Shown here: piece after piece, positions 21,486-33,533 of the stretch | Numbering within the stretch: the stretch's first letter is position 1 | How the letters are laid out: the number at the start of each line of letters is the position of its first letter | NCBI GenBank assembly: GCA_001574975.1 | Contig: KQ965796.1 | Span: 206,600-270,599 of the forward strand | Direction: 5' to 3' | Length of the DNA stretch: 64,000 nucleotides | From: Gonapodya prolifera JEL478 | Lineage: Eukaryota > Monoblepharomycota > Monoblepharidomycetes > Monoblepharidales > Gonapodyaceae | Notes under the pieces: model-generated | Databases searched by the model: none | The model's input: the letters and a program-made list of their open reading frames with translations, nothing else | Told to the model about the DNA's origin: nothing | Made by a program: the position numbers and the translations under genes

Positions 21486-22197
21486 TGCAGATAAGTCCCT
21501 GGTGTGGTATTCAAGACTTTTTAGGTCTGCTTGGAGCTTATGCTGATTTCGTTATCTTATGTATGGCTTCGGGGGCTTTTTATTTTTTGTCTTTGTTCAG
21601 GTGTCAGGATGTAATACCTTCGTACCTGGTTGTGCCAAAGAAGGTCGTAATTATGTACAAAGCTGTTGAGGTTTTCCACGTACGACTTCCCGCGCCGTGC
21701 GACGTCTCTTTCTCGCAGGAAACGCCTCTACAAGGTCGAACATGAAGCTGCCCCATCATTCTACAGTCCTCGTTCACGTCTCCCTATCTCCACCCTCCCC
21801 ACCAACAGTGCTCTCGAAATCGTGAGGAGGTATCGATCATAACCGGTTCCCAATGAAGAACGTTTCCCCACCTTCGCGTTGCCGCTCTGGACCCTTCGGC
21901 CTATCGTGAAATCGCCCTTGGAAATTGGACCTCGGCAGAATCCTGCGAATCCAGTCGTCAGCTTTGCCCGATTTGTCTGTTTCGACTCAATTTTCGGATT
22001 TTTTGCGGCTGCCGCTGGTTGGAGGTGCTTGTGTGTTTCCTAAAAAAGCTGGGTACTACGTATCGACCAGTTCTCGCTGCTTCGATCCCTGAGCGGCGTA
22101 CACTCCTTTGAAACTCTGTTCTGTCACACCACATTGTTTTTAAGAATAAATACATCCAGCGCTAAATTTTTCCACACAGCGAACGTCACTAAACGTC
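21486..22197. other. Spacer between the two GH28 copies
   Basis: No gene seen. The part next to 21486 should hold the promoter of the broken copy. It resembles the segment upstream of the intact copy (both contain ggcttcgggg near the start), consistent with a tandem duplication including promoter. Confidence 0.45.
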
Positions 22198-24134
22198 TTA
22201 CGCGTGGCACGTAGCCGGGGCGAGGATCTTGGTAATGTCAATGTTATCGCACACCAACTGGTTGTTGTACTTCCCACTCTGGCTCGTGACGCCCAGTCCG
22301 GAAACGTTGATGTTGGAGCACGATGTCGCTGAGGGGCAGATGATGCTTCCGACGGCCTGGTTTTTGCCCTTGACATCACCCTACGTTACGCGAACTCAAA
22401 CGTCACGAGGTGTTTGAGGAGAAAGGGATGATAGCTGTGCTCACCGTGATGCCCTTGAAGAAGACGTCTTGGATCTTGAAGGTGGATGGGTTCGCTGTGC
22501 AGACGTCGACCTTGGATTGACCGTAGCACGCGGTGACGAGAAGAGCGTCTTGGTCACTGTGGTGCAAGGTTTAACATCAGAGTCTTAGTAACAACGTCGC
22601 TGTTGCCGCAGAGTTAAAACTCAGTCTCACCCTCCCTTCACAGTGAACCCATCGAACGTGACGTTCTTAACCAATCCGGACCCACCACCACCGGAAAGCC
22701 CACCAGACGTCGCACCAGCTCCGGCGCCAGGCCATACTTTGATGCGCGCTCCGTGCTAAAAAGGGGGCCCAAGGTAGAACTAACGAACATACACTGCCAC
22801 GTAAAACAATTGCACAACACACCTGGCAGTTGGTGCAGGTAACGTCTTTGACGTACACGTTCTGAACAACGTCGTAAATACCAGGGTACTGGCCCAGAGA
22901 CCCGACAGAGACACCGTGGGATCCGGTGCAGCTGAGTTGGGAAACGAAGATGTTGGTGGAGTTGGGCTGGAGCGACGGGTATGGGAGGACAACTTTGCGA
23001 AATTTTATTGAAGAAACGCGGACAAAGCTCACCTTAAAAGAGATGCAGTCATCTCCGTCTAGTAGCCGATTCCGGAAGAAAAGGTCAAGTTATCCGGTCA
23101 GGTTTCGCTCCGCGCCAAGTATAACTCACTGACGACGACCGAGTTCGTAATCGTGATGTGGTCACTGTTGTAAATGTCCCATCCGTCGGTGTTGGCGCCG
23201 GATCCGTTCTGAGTCGAGTTGACGGCAACGCAACATGGTTCAGTTGGAACAATGAACTATCCGATGCATCATCTGACTACCCACGATGTTGATGTTATCG
23301 TAAACCACGTTCTTGGAAAATGCAATCCAGTTGTACCAGAACCCTGGGTTCTTGAAGTTGAGACCAGTAACGGATCCACCTTATCGATGGGGAATCCCGA
23401 CGACAATGAGGCGATGGATTCGAAAGAGAGAAATCCCTGACTCGGAAAACTCACCGGTGAGTCCGGAGATTGCGAGTCCCACGGGCCTCTTCGTTTCGCC
23501 TTGGAAAGACTTGCCATTGATGTTGATCGTGCCCTTTCCTGTTCAAAAAAGGGACGGCATATGGTGTGAAAACCTAGTCTTGTGCAACAGCGGTGCTAGA
23601 GCTACCTTGGCCGATGATGTTCACGTCCTGGGTTGGGGAGGGTTCGAACAGGTCGAAGGAGCAATTGTAACGTTACAACCGCCCTTGTAGCGACGTGCGC
23701 GGCACATACCTGGCCTCCGATAAGCCAATACGCCTGGGCGTTTTGGAAGTTCAGGTCGAATAACTTTCCGGCCCAGTTGCTGACGACGCCGTTGAATGTA
23801 ATTGTTCCCGTGATGACCAGGTCGACTGATTTCAGGTTGCGGAGGTCAAGACTGGAATAGAAAAGCGGAATGCGTGAGAATGTTAAAGATGAAATGGCTC
23901 GGTGGAATCGGCAGGTCCTTGCCGCACTCACGGAGACGCAATCGTGTACGTCCCATCCAACACGACGGATCCACCCCCGGCCAAGTTATTACACGCCGTG
24001 ACAGCCGCGAGAATCGCCTTGGAATCATCCGTCGTGCCTCCAGTCACTGGGCAGCTCTTGGCACGAGCGGCGGACCCGATCGGCGCCAGCGCGGAGAGCC
24101 CAAGCAGGGCGGTGAGAGAAGAGAGAAGAAGCAT
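22198..24134 (-). CDS. Secreted GH28 polygalacturonase
   Basis: Pectin-degrading hydrolase with a right-handed parallel beta-helix fold. ATG 24134 gives signal peptide [20 protein letters not shown]. About eleven small exons can be chained: [92 protein letters not shown] (NTD motif), GDDCISFK (catalytic Asp pair), [20 protein letters not shown] (catalytic His), [15 protein letters not shown] (RIK motif), [11 protein letters not shown], ending ILAPATCHA at 22198. All four GH28 active-site motifs are present. Endo- or exo-action cannot be told by eye. Plant-pectin saprotrophy or plant interaction is inference. Confidence 0.88.
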
Positions 24135-24958
24135 GGTCGGTAGGCGCCTGGTTCAAGGCTAAGAACTGTTCAACGGGTATGAAGTTGGCGGTTATTATGA
24201 ATGGCTTCGGGGCTTTTGGTAAGAATCAGCCGGTTTTGTTTTGAGGAAGGTAGGAACCTTGTGTACCTGACGGTGCCAAGAAGGACGTTCATAGAGCGAG
24301 CTCCACGAAAACGCTCGTATGAATGCAATTATCGTTCGGTATCTCGGCGCATGAAGGACGGCAGTTTGTGGGTGCACGTCTTTGCTCGTATTCCTCCCCT
24401 AACATCGATTGTTCATGTGGTCAACAACCGTCGGGACACCTTTTCCAGGATTGCACCCCAATATTCTTCCGGGCGATTGTCGCACTTCTCAGGTAGCAAC
24501 TTCATCTGCCTTACCTTTCGGAATTCTCGGCGGGATGTTTGGGTCGGTATGAAACAGTCCGACAACTCCATCTCCGCCCGTCGTTTAACAGAAGGTAACG
24601 AATCCTCATTCCCTGCGAATTCCACGATTCCGACGGCATGTAAAGACGACGAAACTGAATGATCGTCTTTTTCGTTGATTTGTTTTGGCGTGGTGCGTCG
24701 GAGCAATAGGACTCCTCCTCGGACGTATTTCTGCTCTTTATATTGGCTATGCGGTCAACCAACCATTATGCAAACGACTGTAATACTACTCATCAAGAAA
24801 AGACACGTCGAAAATATCAAAATAACTTATGTAAACGAGAACACTATCTATGTATGTATCCAGAAGGCCAATTTAGTGCATTTCAACGCTCCCTCACAAC
24901 CGGCCACCCTCGCGCCGTATGCCCCGGCCCACAATCACCACCACTACACCACCGGCGC
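24135..24958. other. Intergenic
   Basis: Promoter side of the intact GH28 gene and 3' side of the CaaX-protein gene. Open frames of up to 153 codons show no family character; no gene called. Confidence 0.45.
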
Positions 24959-27072
24959 TCACATCACAACACATCTCTTCCTCCCACCCGCCCCCGCCCC
25001 CGCCCCCGCCGCACCCTTCCCCAGCGCCCTCGCCTCATCCACGGCCGCCTTGACTTCCGCCACCTCGCCCGGCCCCGCGTGCCCGTCACTCCCCGCAGCG
25101 GCGGCGGTGGAGGCGACGTATACCCCGCGCGCCATGACCGAGACCATCTCACACAAAACGGTGCGCCAGGCGAGAAGGTCCCGTGCGCCGTGGGGCGTCC
25201 AGAGGTGGTGCAGGGAGAGGGCGTGGAGGCTGTACGCGGGGGGGCGGAGAGGGGGGGTGGGAGAGGGGGGGTGGGAGAGGGGGGGGTAGCGGGTGCGCCG
25301 TCGGTGTAAAGTGAAGGTTACAAGGCGGGAGAGGGGAAAGAGTGAAAAAAGAGAAAGACTCACATCGCCGCCTCCATGGCTCTCAAATCCCCCTCTTCCA
25401 CTCCCCACCACCGTGCGTGCTTGGCGCCCAACCAGATCAGTTCCGCCACTACCGCTTGATGGCCATGCCCATTCTCGTAACCTTGCTCGTACCCGTTCGG
25501 AGACCGCGGCAGCGAGACGCCAGGCTTGTGCCCTTGAGAGGAGGAGGAGGAGGAAGAGGAGAGGAGGGATGCGTGATGGATCAGGCCTTCCATGACGATC
25601 AGGGCCGGGAGGCGGTCGGGGTGCGGGAAGAAAGTTGCGTAGACTGGCGGTCGGGGGGAGTGGTGGGGAGAGCCCAGAAGGGGGACGAGTTTGAGAAAGG
25701 CAAGTAACAGCGGTATCGCTGAGGACAAGGCACATACCTGGACTCTGCCCCACCAACGCATCAAAAACCTCCTTCGCAAACACATCCTTATACACCTCCC
25801 TCCCGCATATCAAACCCCATCCTTCAACAACCCTTGCAACCTGCTCGGGGGACACGTCGAGGACCACGTCGTGCCATGCGCCGGATCGTTTTGAGGACAG
25901 GAGGAGAAACCATTCGCGGTCGGTTGGGAGGGGGGCGACGGTGGTTAGGGGCGTGATGAGGCGCGGTTGGGAGGTGAGGGGGTGGTTGTGGTTGTGGTTG
26001 TGGTGGGGGGAAGCGGGGGTGGTGGAGCCTGCGCCTAGGTGCGGATGCGTGTGGGCGGGAATCCGCTCGTGCCGCTCGTGGAAGAGAGACACCTCAATCG
26101 GTGGTGTGCGCCGTACGGCCGAGACGGGGTTCGGCACATGCACGTGCATGTCGGTGGTGGTTGGGCTTGGGTTTGGGATTGGGGTTGGGTGTGGCTTTGG
26201 GATTGACGGCCCCGTGGTCGAAGTCCAGGTCGTTGAGCGTATCGGTTCTCGCGACGGTCGGCGCGGGATGGCGCCCGTCGACGTTTTCCTCGCGACACCG
26301 ACGCTCGGAATGGGTTGAGGTACACCGGGCGGGTGTGCGGCGTGCCAGGGCACAAGCGGCGTGTCGCGCGACGCGACGGCCGAGAGTTTCTCCAGGGACG
26401 AGTAAATGCTCGACATGTCCACCGTGTCCCCATCCCCGTCCCCGCCGTCCGTGTGGATGGACGCTGCGACGGTGGATGCAGTGGATGAGGATGTGAGCGG
26501 TGTGGTCTCGCCCGAGGTGTGTCGTGAGGCGATATTGGCGATGGCGCTGGGAGCGAGGGGAGGGAGTGCGGAGTGGTCGACGGCCTTGAGAGAGGATTGG
26601 GAGGAGTGCAGTTTGATGGTGCGAGGGGAGAGGAGGTAGGGGTTGATTGGAACGGCCTTGGAGAGTTCGAGAGGTGACCAAATCGGTGAAGTGTGACGAG
26701 GTTGAAGGAACCCACCTCGTCGAGAGTTGTCGTGACCGTGAGCGTCTCCCCCTCCACAAAGGAGTCGAACAGTGCCACAACATCGCTATCGTCCTGCATC
26801 CAGACCCGTCTGCCCGTCCCTGGTTCCCTGTAGCACAGCGACAGGCTGTAATTGGCCAAGAGGACAGCTCCCAGCACGGGAATCCCCTCTGCAATCGCCG
26901 AGACAAAGTCGTCCATCGTCTTTGGCGCATTGTCGCGCGAGAAGCAGAGCGTCTAGAGGGAGCGTGCAACGGGTTCAATTCCAGGTTTGGGCACGTGGCG
27001 AGTCATTTGAACACAACAGCCAACCTTGACACCGTCGCCGTACTCCACGCGCACTGTCCTCGCGCTCGCCAT
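24959..27072 (-). CDS. CaaX-tailed protein with ubiquitin/PB1-like N-terminus
   Basis: Multi-exon gene, function not recognised. ATG 27072 begins MASARTVRVEYGDGVK. An intron (gttggc...ctctag) leads to TLCFSRDNAPKTMDDFVSAI, then LSLCYREPGTGRRVWMQDDS and DVVALFDSFVEGETLTVTTT. This beta-grasp-like pattern resembles PB1 or ubiquitin-like domains. A Pro/Ser/Thr/His-rich linker follows, then a conserved-looking block: EWFLLLSSKRSGAWHDVVLD, GLICGREVYKDVFAKEVFDA. Further exons are read in shifted frames (YATFFPHPDRLPALIVMEGL, AVVAELIWLGAKHARWWGVE, LHHLWTPHGARDLLAWRTVL). The protein ends in RKRCVVM, a CaaX prenylation box preceded by basic residues, so membrane anchoring is likely. Exact splice sites at 25700-25790 and 25290-25370 are inferred from frame changes. 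Confidence 0.55.
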
Positions 27073-28403
27073 CCGCAATGCAAATGTGACGTGAATGCCG
27101 CGGAGAATGCGAGTGCGTGCCCAATGCAGGCAAATTGGCGGAAGCGGTGGCCGTGTACTTCCGCAATCGAGGCCACAGACTCTCCTTGCAGCTTCCCTGA
27201 TGCCACAAGAAACAGCGAAAATGACCGCAGAATTCTCTCAGCTATCGGATTCTGTTTGGGTGGACGACTCCTTCGTTTTGGTCCTACTTCAGTACGACTA
27301 CATGTGCAACATAATGTATTTCTCGCGTTGCACTTCCCCATCTTCCACCGCTGCAACGTGCCTCCCAGAATTTGTTTGAGCTCTAGATCCACTGGCATTT
27401 CCAAATCCAGGGAAGCGACGCCCCAAGTAGAATTGCGGTTACCCTTTCACTCCTCACCGCTCTTTTTCCAGATTAGTCCTTATTTGCGGGCAAATGCTCC
27501 GTATCACGGGAAACGTCCAAACCAGAGCCAGAGGGAGGCTTAAGCCTTAAATGTCCAGCCATTTATGTTCCTCGATTGTAGAATCTTAATACATTTGCAT
27601 ACACGGACCGTTAGCACACCCTCTGAGAACAAGGGCGTTTCCTGGAGCACACCTCGTGGAGGTCGTCCGTCGCAGGGCTCCCTATCTAGCGTAGCGCTAT
27701 ATCTACGCCCGGGCCCCCTCCCGGTCTTGTTCGACCCCCGACAAGCACTCTCAAACCCAGGCCCGCCATTCGTCCCTTTGCCGAGACTCGACGAGGCGGC
27801 AGAAGACAGGCTTCGGTAGGAAGCCAGACCGACTTGGTGAGGATTTCGATTCAGAAAGAGTTGGACCTGGGATACTTCGCACGCAGAAGTCGATCGGTGC
27901 GACCCTACAGTCGACAGTCCGGACGGGATCACGGGCGATGATGGCAGCTGCAGTACACAAAGAACACTTACCAGCGGTCTCCAGAAACTCCGCCAGCGCA
28001 ACCCTGAACGAGTGAGAGCGAGAGCAGCCGTGGCATTGCTTCATGGTTCCAAATTGCAATCTGGAGGAAGATACACACCAGTGGTCTCCCGAAACTGCGC
28101 GTGATTGTCTTCGTGTCCAGCGACAAGTTCAAACCGTGCCGCCCTGCGGCATCGAAGTGTCGGGGTATAGTAGAAGCATCGAAGTGTGGCAGTGCAAGTG
28201 TGAGCCGTAATTGGGTGCGCGCATCGTCGTTGTCGTCGTCGCCGTCGTCGTTGGCGTTGTTTTGCCAGGGGCTCCTTCGGTCAACTCAGCCAGACTGAAA
28301 TTTAATTATAAACGAGTATTCGTATACTGCCAACCTCAATGTATTCAACCACTGGAAGAAGATCACAAAAATAATGCAATGCACGTGGAATAATCTCATC
28401 CCG
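27073..28403. other. Intergenic, 1.3 kb, no gene seen
   Basis: Open frames up to 298 codons (26647-27543 +) are mostly antisense to the CaaX gene or of random character. A tRNA B-box-like string at 26970-26982 lies in an intron of the CaaX gene and does not fold. Short tgc/gtc trinucleotide runs occur near 28222-28255. Confidence 0.4.
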
Positions 28404-31400
28404 TCATCGTGCACCAGCCCACATCTCAACACTAGACGCATCGCCTCTGCCTCTGAGTTTCCTGCTTCCACCACGCCCAAGGACAACCTCGTCTACCCCG
28501 TCCACTGCGCCGGCCTTGACACCATTTCTGTCTGAGTCGCCGGCCTGTTCAACCCCGTCGACACTTAGCCCTCCTCCAAGTCCTGCGACGCCGGTGGCAG
28601 AGTTCATCAAATCAACGCCCGTCCCACCAGCAGATCGCACTCTTGCCTTCCCAACTCCGCCAAGCGCGGCTGACAAGGCCGAACCGCTTCCCACCCTCAG
28701 TACAGGAACCCCATTCTTCCCCGATGCACCTTTGACCCCTCCCTCCAACGCGCGTCCCCGAAGCACGTATCCATCTTCGTGCTCATCCTCACCATCAGCA
28801 TCTTCTCCTCCCGAACTTCGACCAACGTCGCCGACCTCGGGAACACGAGCAAGACCCCTCGCCAGCCCGGACCTCCGTCTGGCAAGTGGTAACCCCGCCC
28901 CAGTCTGGCCTAGCGACGCGGCCGAGCTCCCGATGAGCCTTTCGGCGAGCGACTCGGGTGACACTGTGTGTCCGCCTACCGATCGACCCGCGAATGAAGC
29001 GTAGGCGGACGTGGGGAACGGGGAAGGCGAGGGGAAGGACCGGCCAAGGTGTGCCAACGGGGCAGGCGATGGCGGCGTTCCTGGGTTGTTTAGAGGCATA
29101 CTACAAAAACGTGTGGTCAGAGCACCCAGTTGAAAACTCCAGGCGAAGCGCCCTTACCTCGCACCCTCTTCGACGACAACATCCAACTTCTCACCACCGC
29201 CCTCCCCACCATGCGAGAACACCACACGCATCGTGCGCCACAAAAACACCCTCCCCTTTCCGTCTCTGGCGATTTGGAGGTGCAATGCGTATCGAAGTGG
29301 GCCGCGTGGTTTCTTCGTGCCACATGGCGTGGTCGCTTCGGGGGTGCCAGAGGAGGGAGGGGAGGGCGAAGGAGCTGAGGGGCGCACGACGGTGGCAGGC
29401 CGTGTCGAGACCGACGTTCCAGGCACCGCGTAGGATTTCTGACGCACGAATGTACGTGAAGAGGGTGGGAGGGATGTGAAGTCGTAGGGAAGAAGGAAGA
29501 CTTTGACGGCGGTGCGGGAGGGGTTCTTGATAATCTGGTGGCCGGGGTGTGGGATCGACGCTGAGTATGCAGCGGAACAGAAACAGAGTATGAAGAAAAC
29601 GGACGATACTCACGATCTGCAACTGCCCACGTTCCGGTAACCGATACCCCTGCACCTGCACCTGCCCCGACCGTAACCCTTCCCTCGCTCCAACATCCGC
29701 ATCTTGATCTTCGCCATCCTCCACTGCCACATCGCCCTTCCCCCGCACCCTCTTCGACGCCGACTTGGACGGTTTGGTCCCCACACCCGCTTCAACATCC
29801 ACAGTCCCCACATACGGCGTCCACCCCTTCCCGCCCCGCCCACCGCCGGCCTCGTCCTCCCCACCAGGCAAGTCCCAGAATACAGCGTCGAAGGGGAGCG
29901 GGAGTTGGCGTGTGCAGCGGAGGCGGGGTGGAGTCGAGGGGTGGGATGAGGTCGAGCCCAGGATGGCGAGGAACGGGAGGGGGGCTGAGGGTGGAGTAGG
30001 GAGACGACGCGAGAGGAGGGATTCTTCGTACGAGCCCACGAAGGGGCCCCACATCCCACCACCGCTGGCACCGAGGCTCGTGGATGCCGGGGTTGCAGAG
30101 GGGCCGATTGGTGATCGAGGTGGCGAGGATGTGGGGATTGGCAGGATCGCGAGAGCTGGGCGGAGGGAAGATATTGTTGGAAGAAGTGGGCGAGGTGGCT
30201 TTGAGAGCGACGGAGGGAGTGCGGAGGAGAGGGATGGGCGGCGGGTAGGTGCGGGTGGTTTTGTGGATGTGGTTGTCGGTGGGAGGGGTGGGGTTGTCGA
30301 GGAGCGGGGAGGAGAGGGACGAGGTGGCTGTGAAGTGGATACTCGAGGAAGATTTAATGGTGGGATCGAGTCAGTGTGAGAGATGACGAAGCTACTGGAC
30401 TGGAGTTCTTGGTCGACATGGGCCCGACTCTGTGACAGGTCGCCAGGAACCTGCAGCACCGAGGAGTCGTACACCAGCGCAAGTCTTACGACCGCGCGCT
30501 GTCCCTGTCCCTGCACTGGTACTTCACGCTCATGCGATGACGATGACGTGGCGATGAGTGCGGGAGGGAAGTTGTGCACCGCCAGCGATGCAGTGTGTGG
30601 GAAGGACGGGGGGGTGTGCGGCGATGTGAGTGCAAGAGAGGGAAGGAAGGGAGAGGACTGAGACGAAGATGTAGACGGAGAGATGATGTGGCCTGAGTGG
30701 GACGAGAGACTGCGATCTCTGTTGGTGAAAGGACATACGAAAATTCGGAAGAATGCGTACCAGTACGTCCTGTCATCTTCTCCACGCAGCCTCGGTACTG
30801 CATCAACCGCCTCGCACAGTTCCTCGATACTCCATCCATCCCTTCCACCCGGCAGTCCCACTGGACTAGCGTCCACGGAGATGAGCCACCGCTCGACCAA
30901 CCACCCGGGGCTGTCGAGGCGAAACACGTCAAGTGAGAGTGGCGCGGCGGGGTTGGATGATAGGTAATGGGTGGTTCTGAGTGTGTTGAGGAGGGTGGAG
31001 TGGTCTGAGAGCGATGTGGTGCGTGTTCCGGACGTGGACGAGGAGGATGAGGAGGAAGAGGGGGGACCGACCCGGGCGGCAATGATGGCGTGCGCAGTAC
31101 GTGCGACTGCGTCTGCGGTCGTTTGTCGTGTGGATAAGAGTCGTGATGCGTCCGACGACGTTGTTGCTGCGGATTCAGCTGCGTCCCGCTCTCGTTGCGC
31201 TGGACCGTCGACAGTAGACTCTTGCAGTTCTGCGTCTTGTGCGACATCGAACACATCACCAGGCGGGCGTTGGATAACCTCCGTCGCCCCCGCGACGACC
31301 CAGACTCACCGCCGACCCCGCTACGTCCGCTAACTCCACCCCGCTTTCCCCGCCCGCCCATCGCTCTGTCCAGGTATTCCCCGCCCTCGTCGACAGAGTC

Positions 31401-31673
31401 TGGCAGTCCGCGCATCTCGCCTGCAGCTGCCCCGATCAACACGAGTTGTCGACCCACCCCAAGCCGCTTTGGGTTCCGAGAGCTCTTGACTTCCGCGCTA
31501 ACAGGGTTCCCCGGTCCCACAAGGCAGAGCTCGGATGAGACGCAAAGTGTGCGCAGAGCGTCTGTCCGTCGCTCGATGGAACCTGAGTCACTTGGTGCTG
31601 TGACAATGGATGCACGATCGCGCGATAAGCGAAGAAGGGTCTCCACTGGAGCTGCACCCACTTCAATCGTCAC
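28404..31673 (-). CDS. Atos/FAM214-domain protein
   Basis: Homologue of the Atos family (conserved block plus 'chromosome segregation' C-terminal block; transcription-linked regulators in animals, poorly known in fungi). The diagnostic part is GMWGPFVGSYEESLLSRRLP then PLPFLAILGS, LPFDAVFWDLP, GWTPYVGTVDVE. After a linker, GYRLPERGQLQIV continues across an intron (about 29520-29610) into IKNPSRTAVKVFLLPYDFTS, VRQKSYAVPG, LRYALHLQIARDGKGRVFLW and RTMRVVFSHGGEGGGEKLDV. The final exon (28404-29100, joined at AS|MPLNNPG) is a low-complexity tail with acidic stretches. The 5' end is unresolved: the most upstream reading frame has no ATG, only GTG at 31673, after a plausible cag acceptor at 31683. 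The true start may therefore lie in an upstream exon, possibly in the block annotated next. Confidence 0.72.
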
Positions 31674-31791
31674 CCTTCGCTGGGAATGCTTCTCACCCTA
31701 GCGATGCAAAGAATAAGACTGCTGGTGCAAAGATGCAACTCGACCTAGCTAATTTTGTTACATAATTGGAACTTATCTATTTTATAAAGCA

Positions 31792-32760
31792 TCACAGGCG
31801 CGGTACTTTGGCGACTGCAGGTTCATTCCGGCTCGAAAAGATAATACTTATCCCCTTTACAATCAACGAAGAAACAGCGCCAAGAAAGTTCGAGGCGAAG
31901 ATTGTCCAAGTCAAAAACACAGTCGTCTCGAGGTTCAACAAAAACACTCGCTTACCTTTGATATCGCAGCCAAGACGGTAAGAATTACGTTCGCAGTTCC
32001 AAGATCTGACTTCTGAATTTGTTGCGCCTCGATATTCAGCCCTGCCTTTGAAGCGCCCCGTTGCGCATCTGCGAGGTGCCGTTCAAACTTGCTACGTAGG
32101 AATCGGCACGTCTCGCCCCTTGTCTGAAGTGTAAAGGAAGGTACCCACGCATACGTCACCCCCTTCTTTTCGCCACCCACCCACACTGCCCACCTCCCAC
32201 CATCCCCCGCCTTCTCATCCCACACCGGCAAAACCTCATCCACCACTTCCATGCCCCTCCCCACTAGGTCCCTCGCCGTTCTGGTCTTGTCACGTGCCAT
32301 CCAATGTAAGTGGGGCGGTTTGTCGGGGCCGTAGACCACGCTCGGGAGCGGCAGTACGGCGAACGAGGCGTGAGACGGTTGCACGAGGATTCGGGGTGAT
32401 GGTGCTGGGAGCCGCTGCCCCGGTTTGGGCGGAGGGGTGGGAGTTCCGTGGTCCCTGTGGAAGGAAGAAAGGTGATGTGGCAGGTCGGGCGTATAGGTGA
32501 AGAGCGCGACGGTCCTGCATGCGCGCAGTGTGCCAATGATGGCGAAGAGGGTTTCGAGGGCGTAGAAGGTGGACAGTGGGGGTACGGACGCCGTGGAGGA
32601 GCCGGGGAGAGTGGACGCAGTGGGCTGTGCAGGAAGGACGATGGCCACGCAGTCAGATTTACGGAAAGGCCACCTGGGTGGGCAATGTGATGGTGAGTAC
32701 ATGGTCGTAAAGTTGGAGATGATGATTGAGGAGTTACCAGTTGGCGAGGACGTCTGACAG
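31792..32760 (-). CDS. Unrecognised protein (or 5' exons of the Atos gene)
   Basis: Coding-like frame with SDCVAIVLPAQPTAST, YALETLFAIIGTLRACRTVA, PHLHWMARDKTRTARDLVGR, GRWAVWVGGEKKGVTYAWVP and ETCRFLRSKFERHLADAQRG, ending near ANVILTVLAAISK. No family was recognised. Two 3' endings fit. A donor gtaagc after ISK can splice in phase to the acceptor at about 31683, joining this block to the Atos-domain gene. Or it can splice to GISIIFSSRNEPAV with stop at 31792. The 5' exons were not resolved; candidate pieces (MSASPSASDDNVSVI at 33220, MRRLTVSRELFHGVFE near 32888) could not be joined in one phase. Confidence 0.35.
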
Positions 32761-33533
32761 TTCCGATGTCGGGCAACGTCAATGACACTTTACTATAAGC
32801 TCTGATGATGGAAGGCATGCAGCGGGGGAGACATTTACCTCGAAGACTCCGTGAAAAAGCTCCCGAGAGACGGTCAAGCGTCGCATAACTTCAAGTCATA
32901 TTTGAAGCTTTCAGCTTCACGTGGTTCACAACCAACGGAGTAAGCGTAAGACTGACGTCATCCGCGTACCCTGAACAACATCTTCGCCAGTAGAATAATC
33001 ACGCTTTGCTTTCTGTCATCCCCGAAAGAGAGCCGTCGGAATACTCACCTTCGACAGCAATGTCAGAGTTTCCCTCCGACCCATGCTTCTGTACGCTCAA
33101 AAACACACAATCACCATATTGTTTTCAATCCGGGTGACACGGGTACCGTACCAGAAGGAGTGCGACGGCGGGGGGGATGACCGATACATTGTCGTCTGAT
33201 GCAGATGGGGAAGCGCTCATTGCGGGGTGTGATGGAGAGAGGCGGGTGGGGGATGGGATGGCGTGAGACAGAGGAAAGGGATGCGAGGAAGCGACGGGAT
33301 TTTGGCGGATTCGATTGGTGTCAAGAAGCAACCGGCCGCAGCAAGGCAAATGATGTTTTGGAATGAACATATTTCGACGGAATGAAAGCAACGTGACTTT
33401 CGATAGCACGTCGGTGGTATCATAATCAAAGCAGTGAAAAGATCCCCGAAGGGAACTCCCCTAACTCCCATTTCGGTTTCCCAATGCAATGGATCATTTA
33501 TTCTATCGATTCATGTGTCCTGACATTCACAAT
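32761..33533. other. Spacer with possible upstream exons
   Basis: Contains short minus-strand coding-like pieces (starts near 33220 and 32888) that may be first exons of the preceding gene, and the 3' UTR of the chitinase gene. No complete gene was resolved. Confidence 0.35.

Noticed and set aside
24959-26422. Taking the 487-codon minus ORF as a single exon
   Set aside because: The middle part in that frame is low-complexity noise. Shifted frames with splice signals give sensible protein, so it is a multi-exon gene.
26960-26990. tRNA B-box-like string ggttcaattcc
   Set aside because: The flanking bases do not form a T-arm or acceptor stem and no A box is present. It lies in an intron of the CaaX-protein gene.
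30486-31673. 395-codon minus ORF as an independent protein
   Set aside because: Only its first part (to about 31310) is exon of the Atos-domain gene. The remainder is out of frame with the conserved block.
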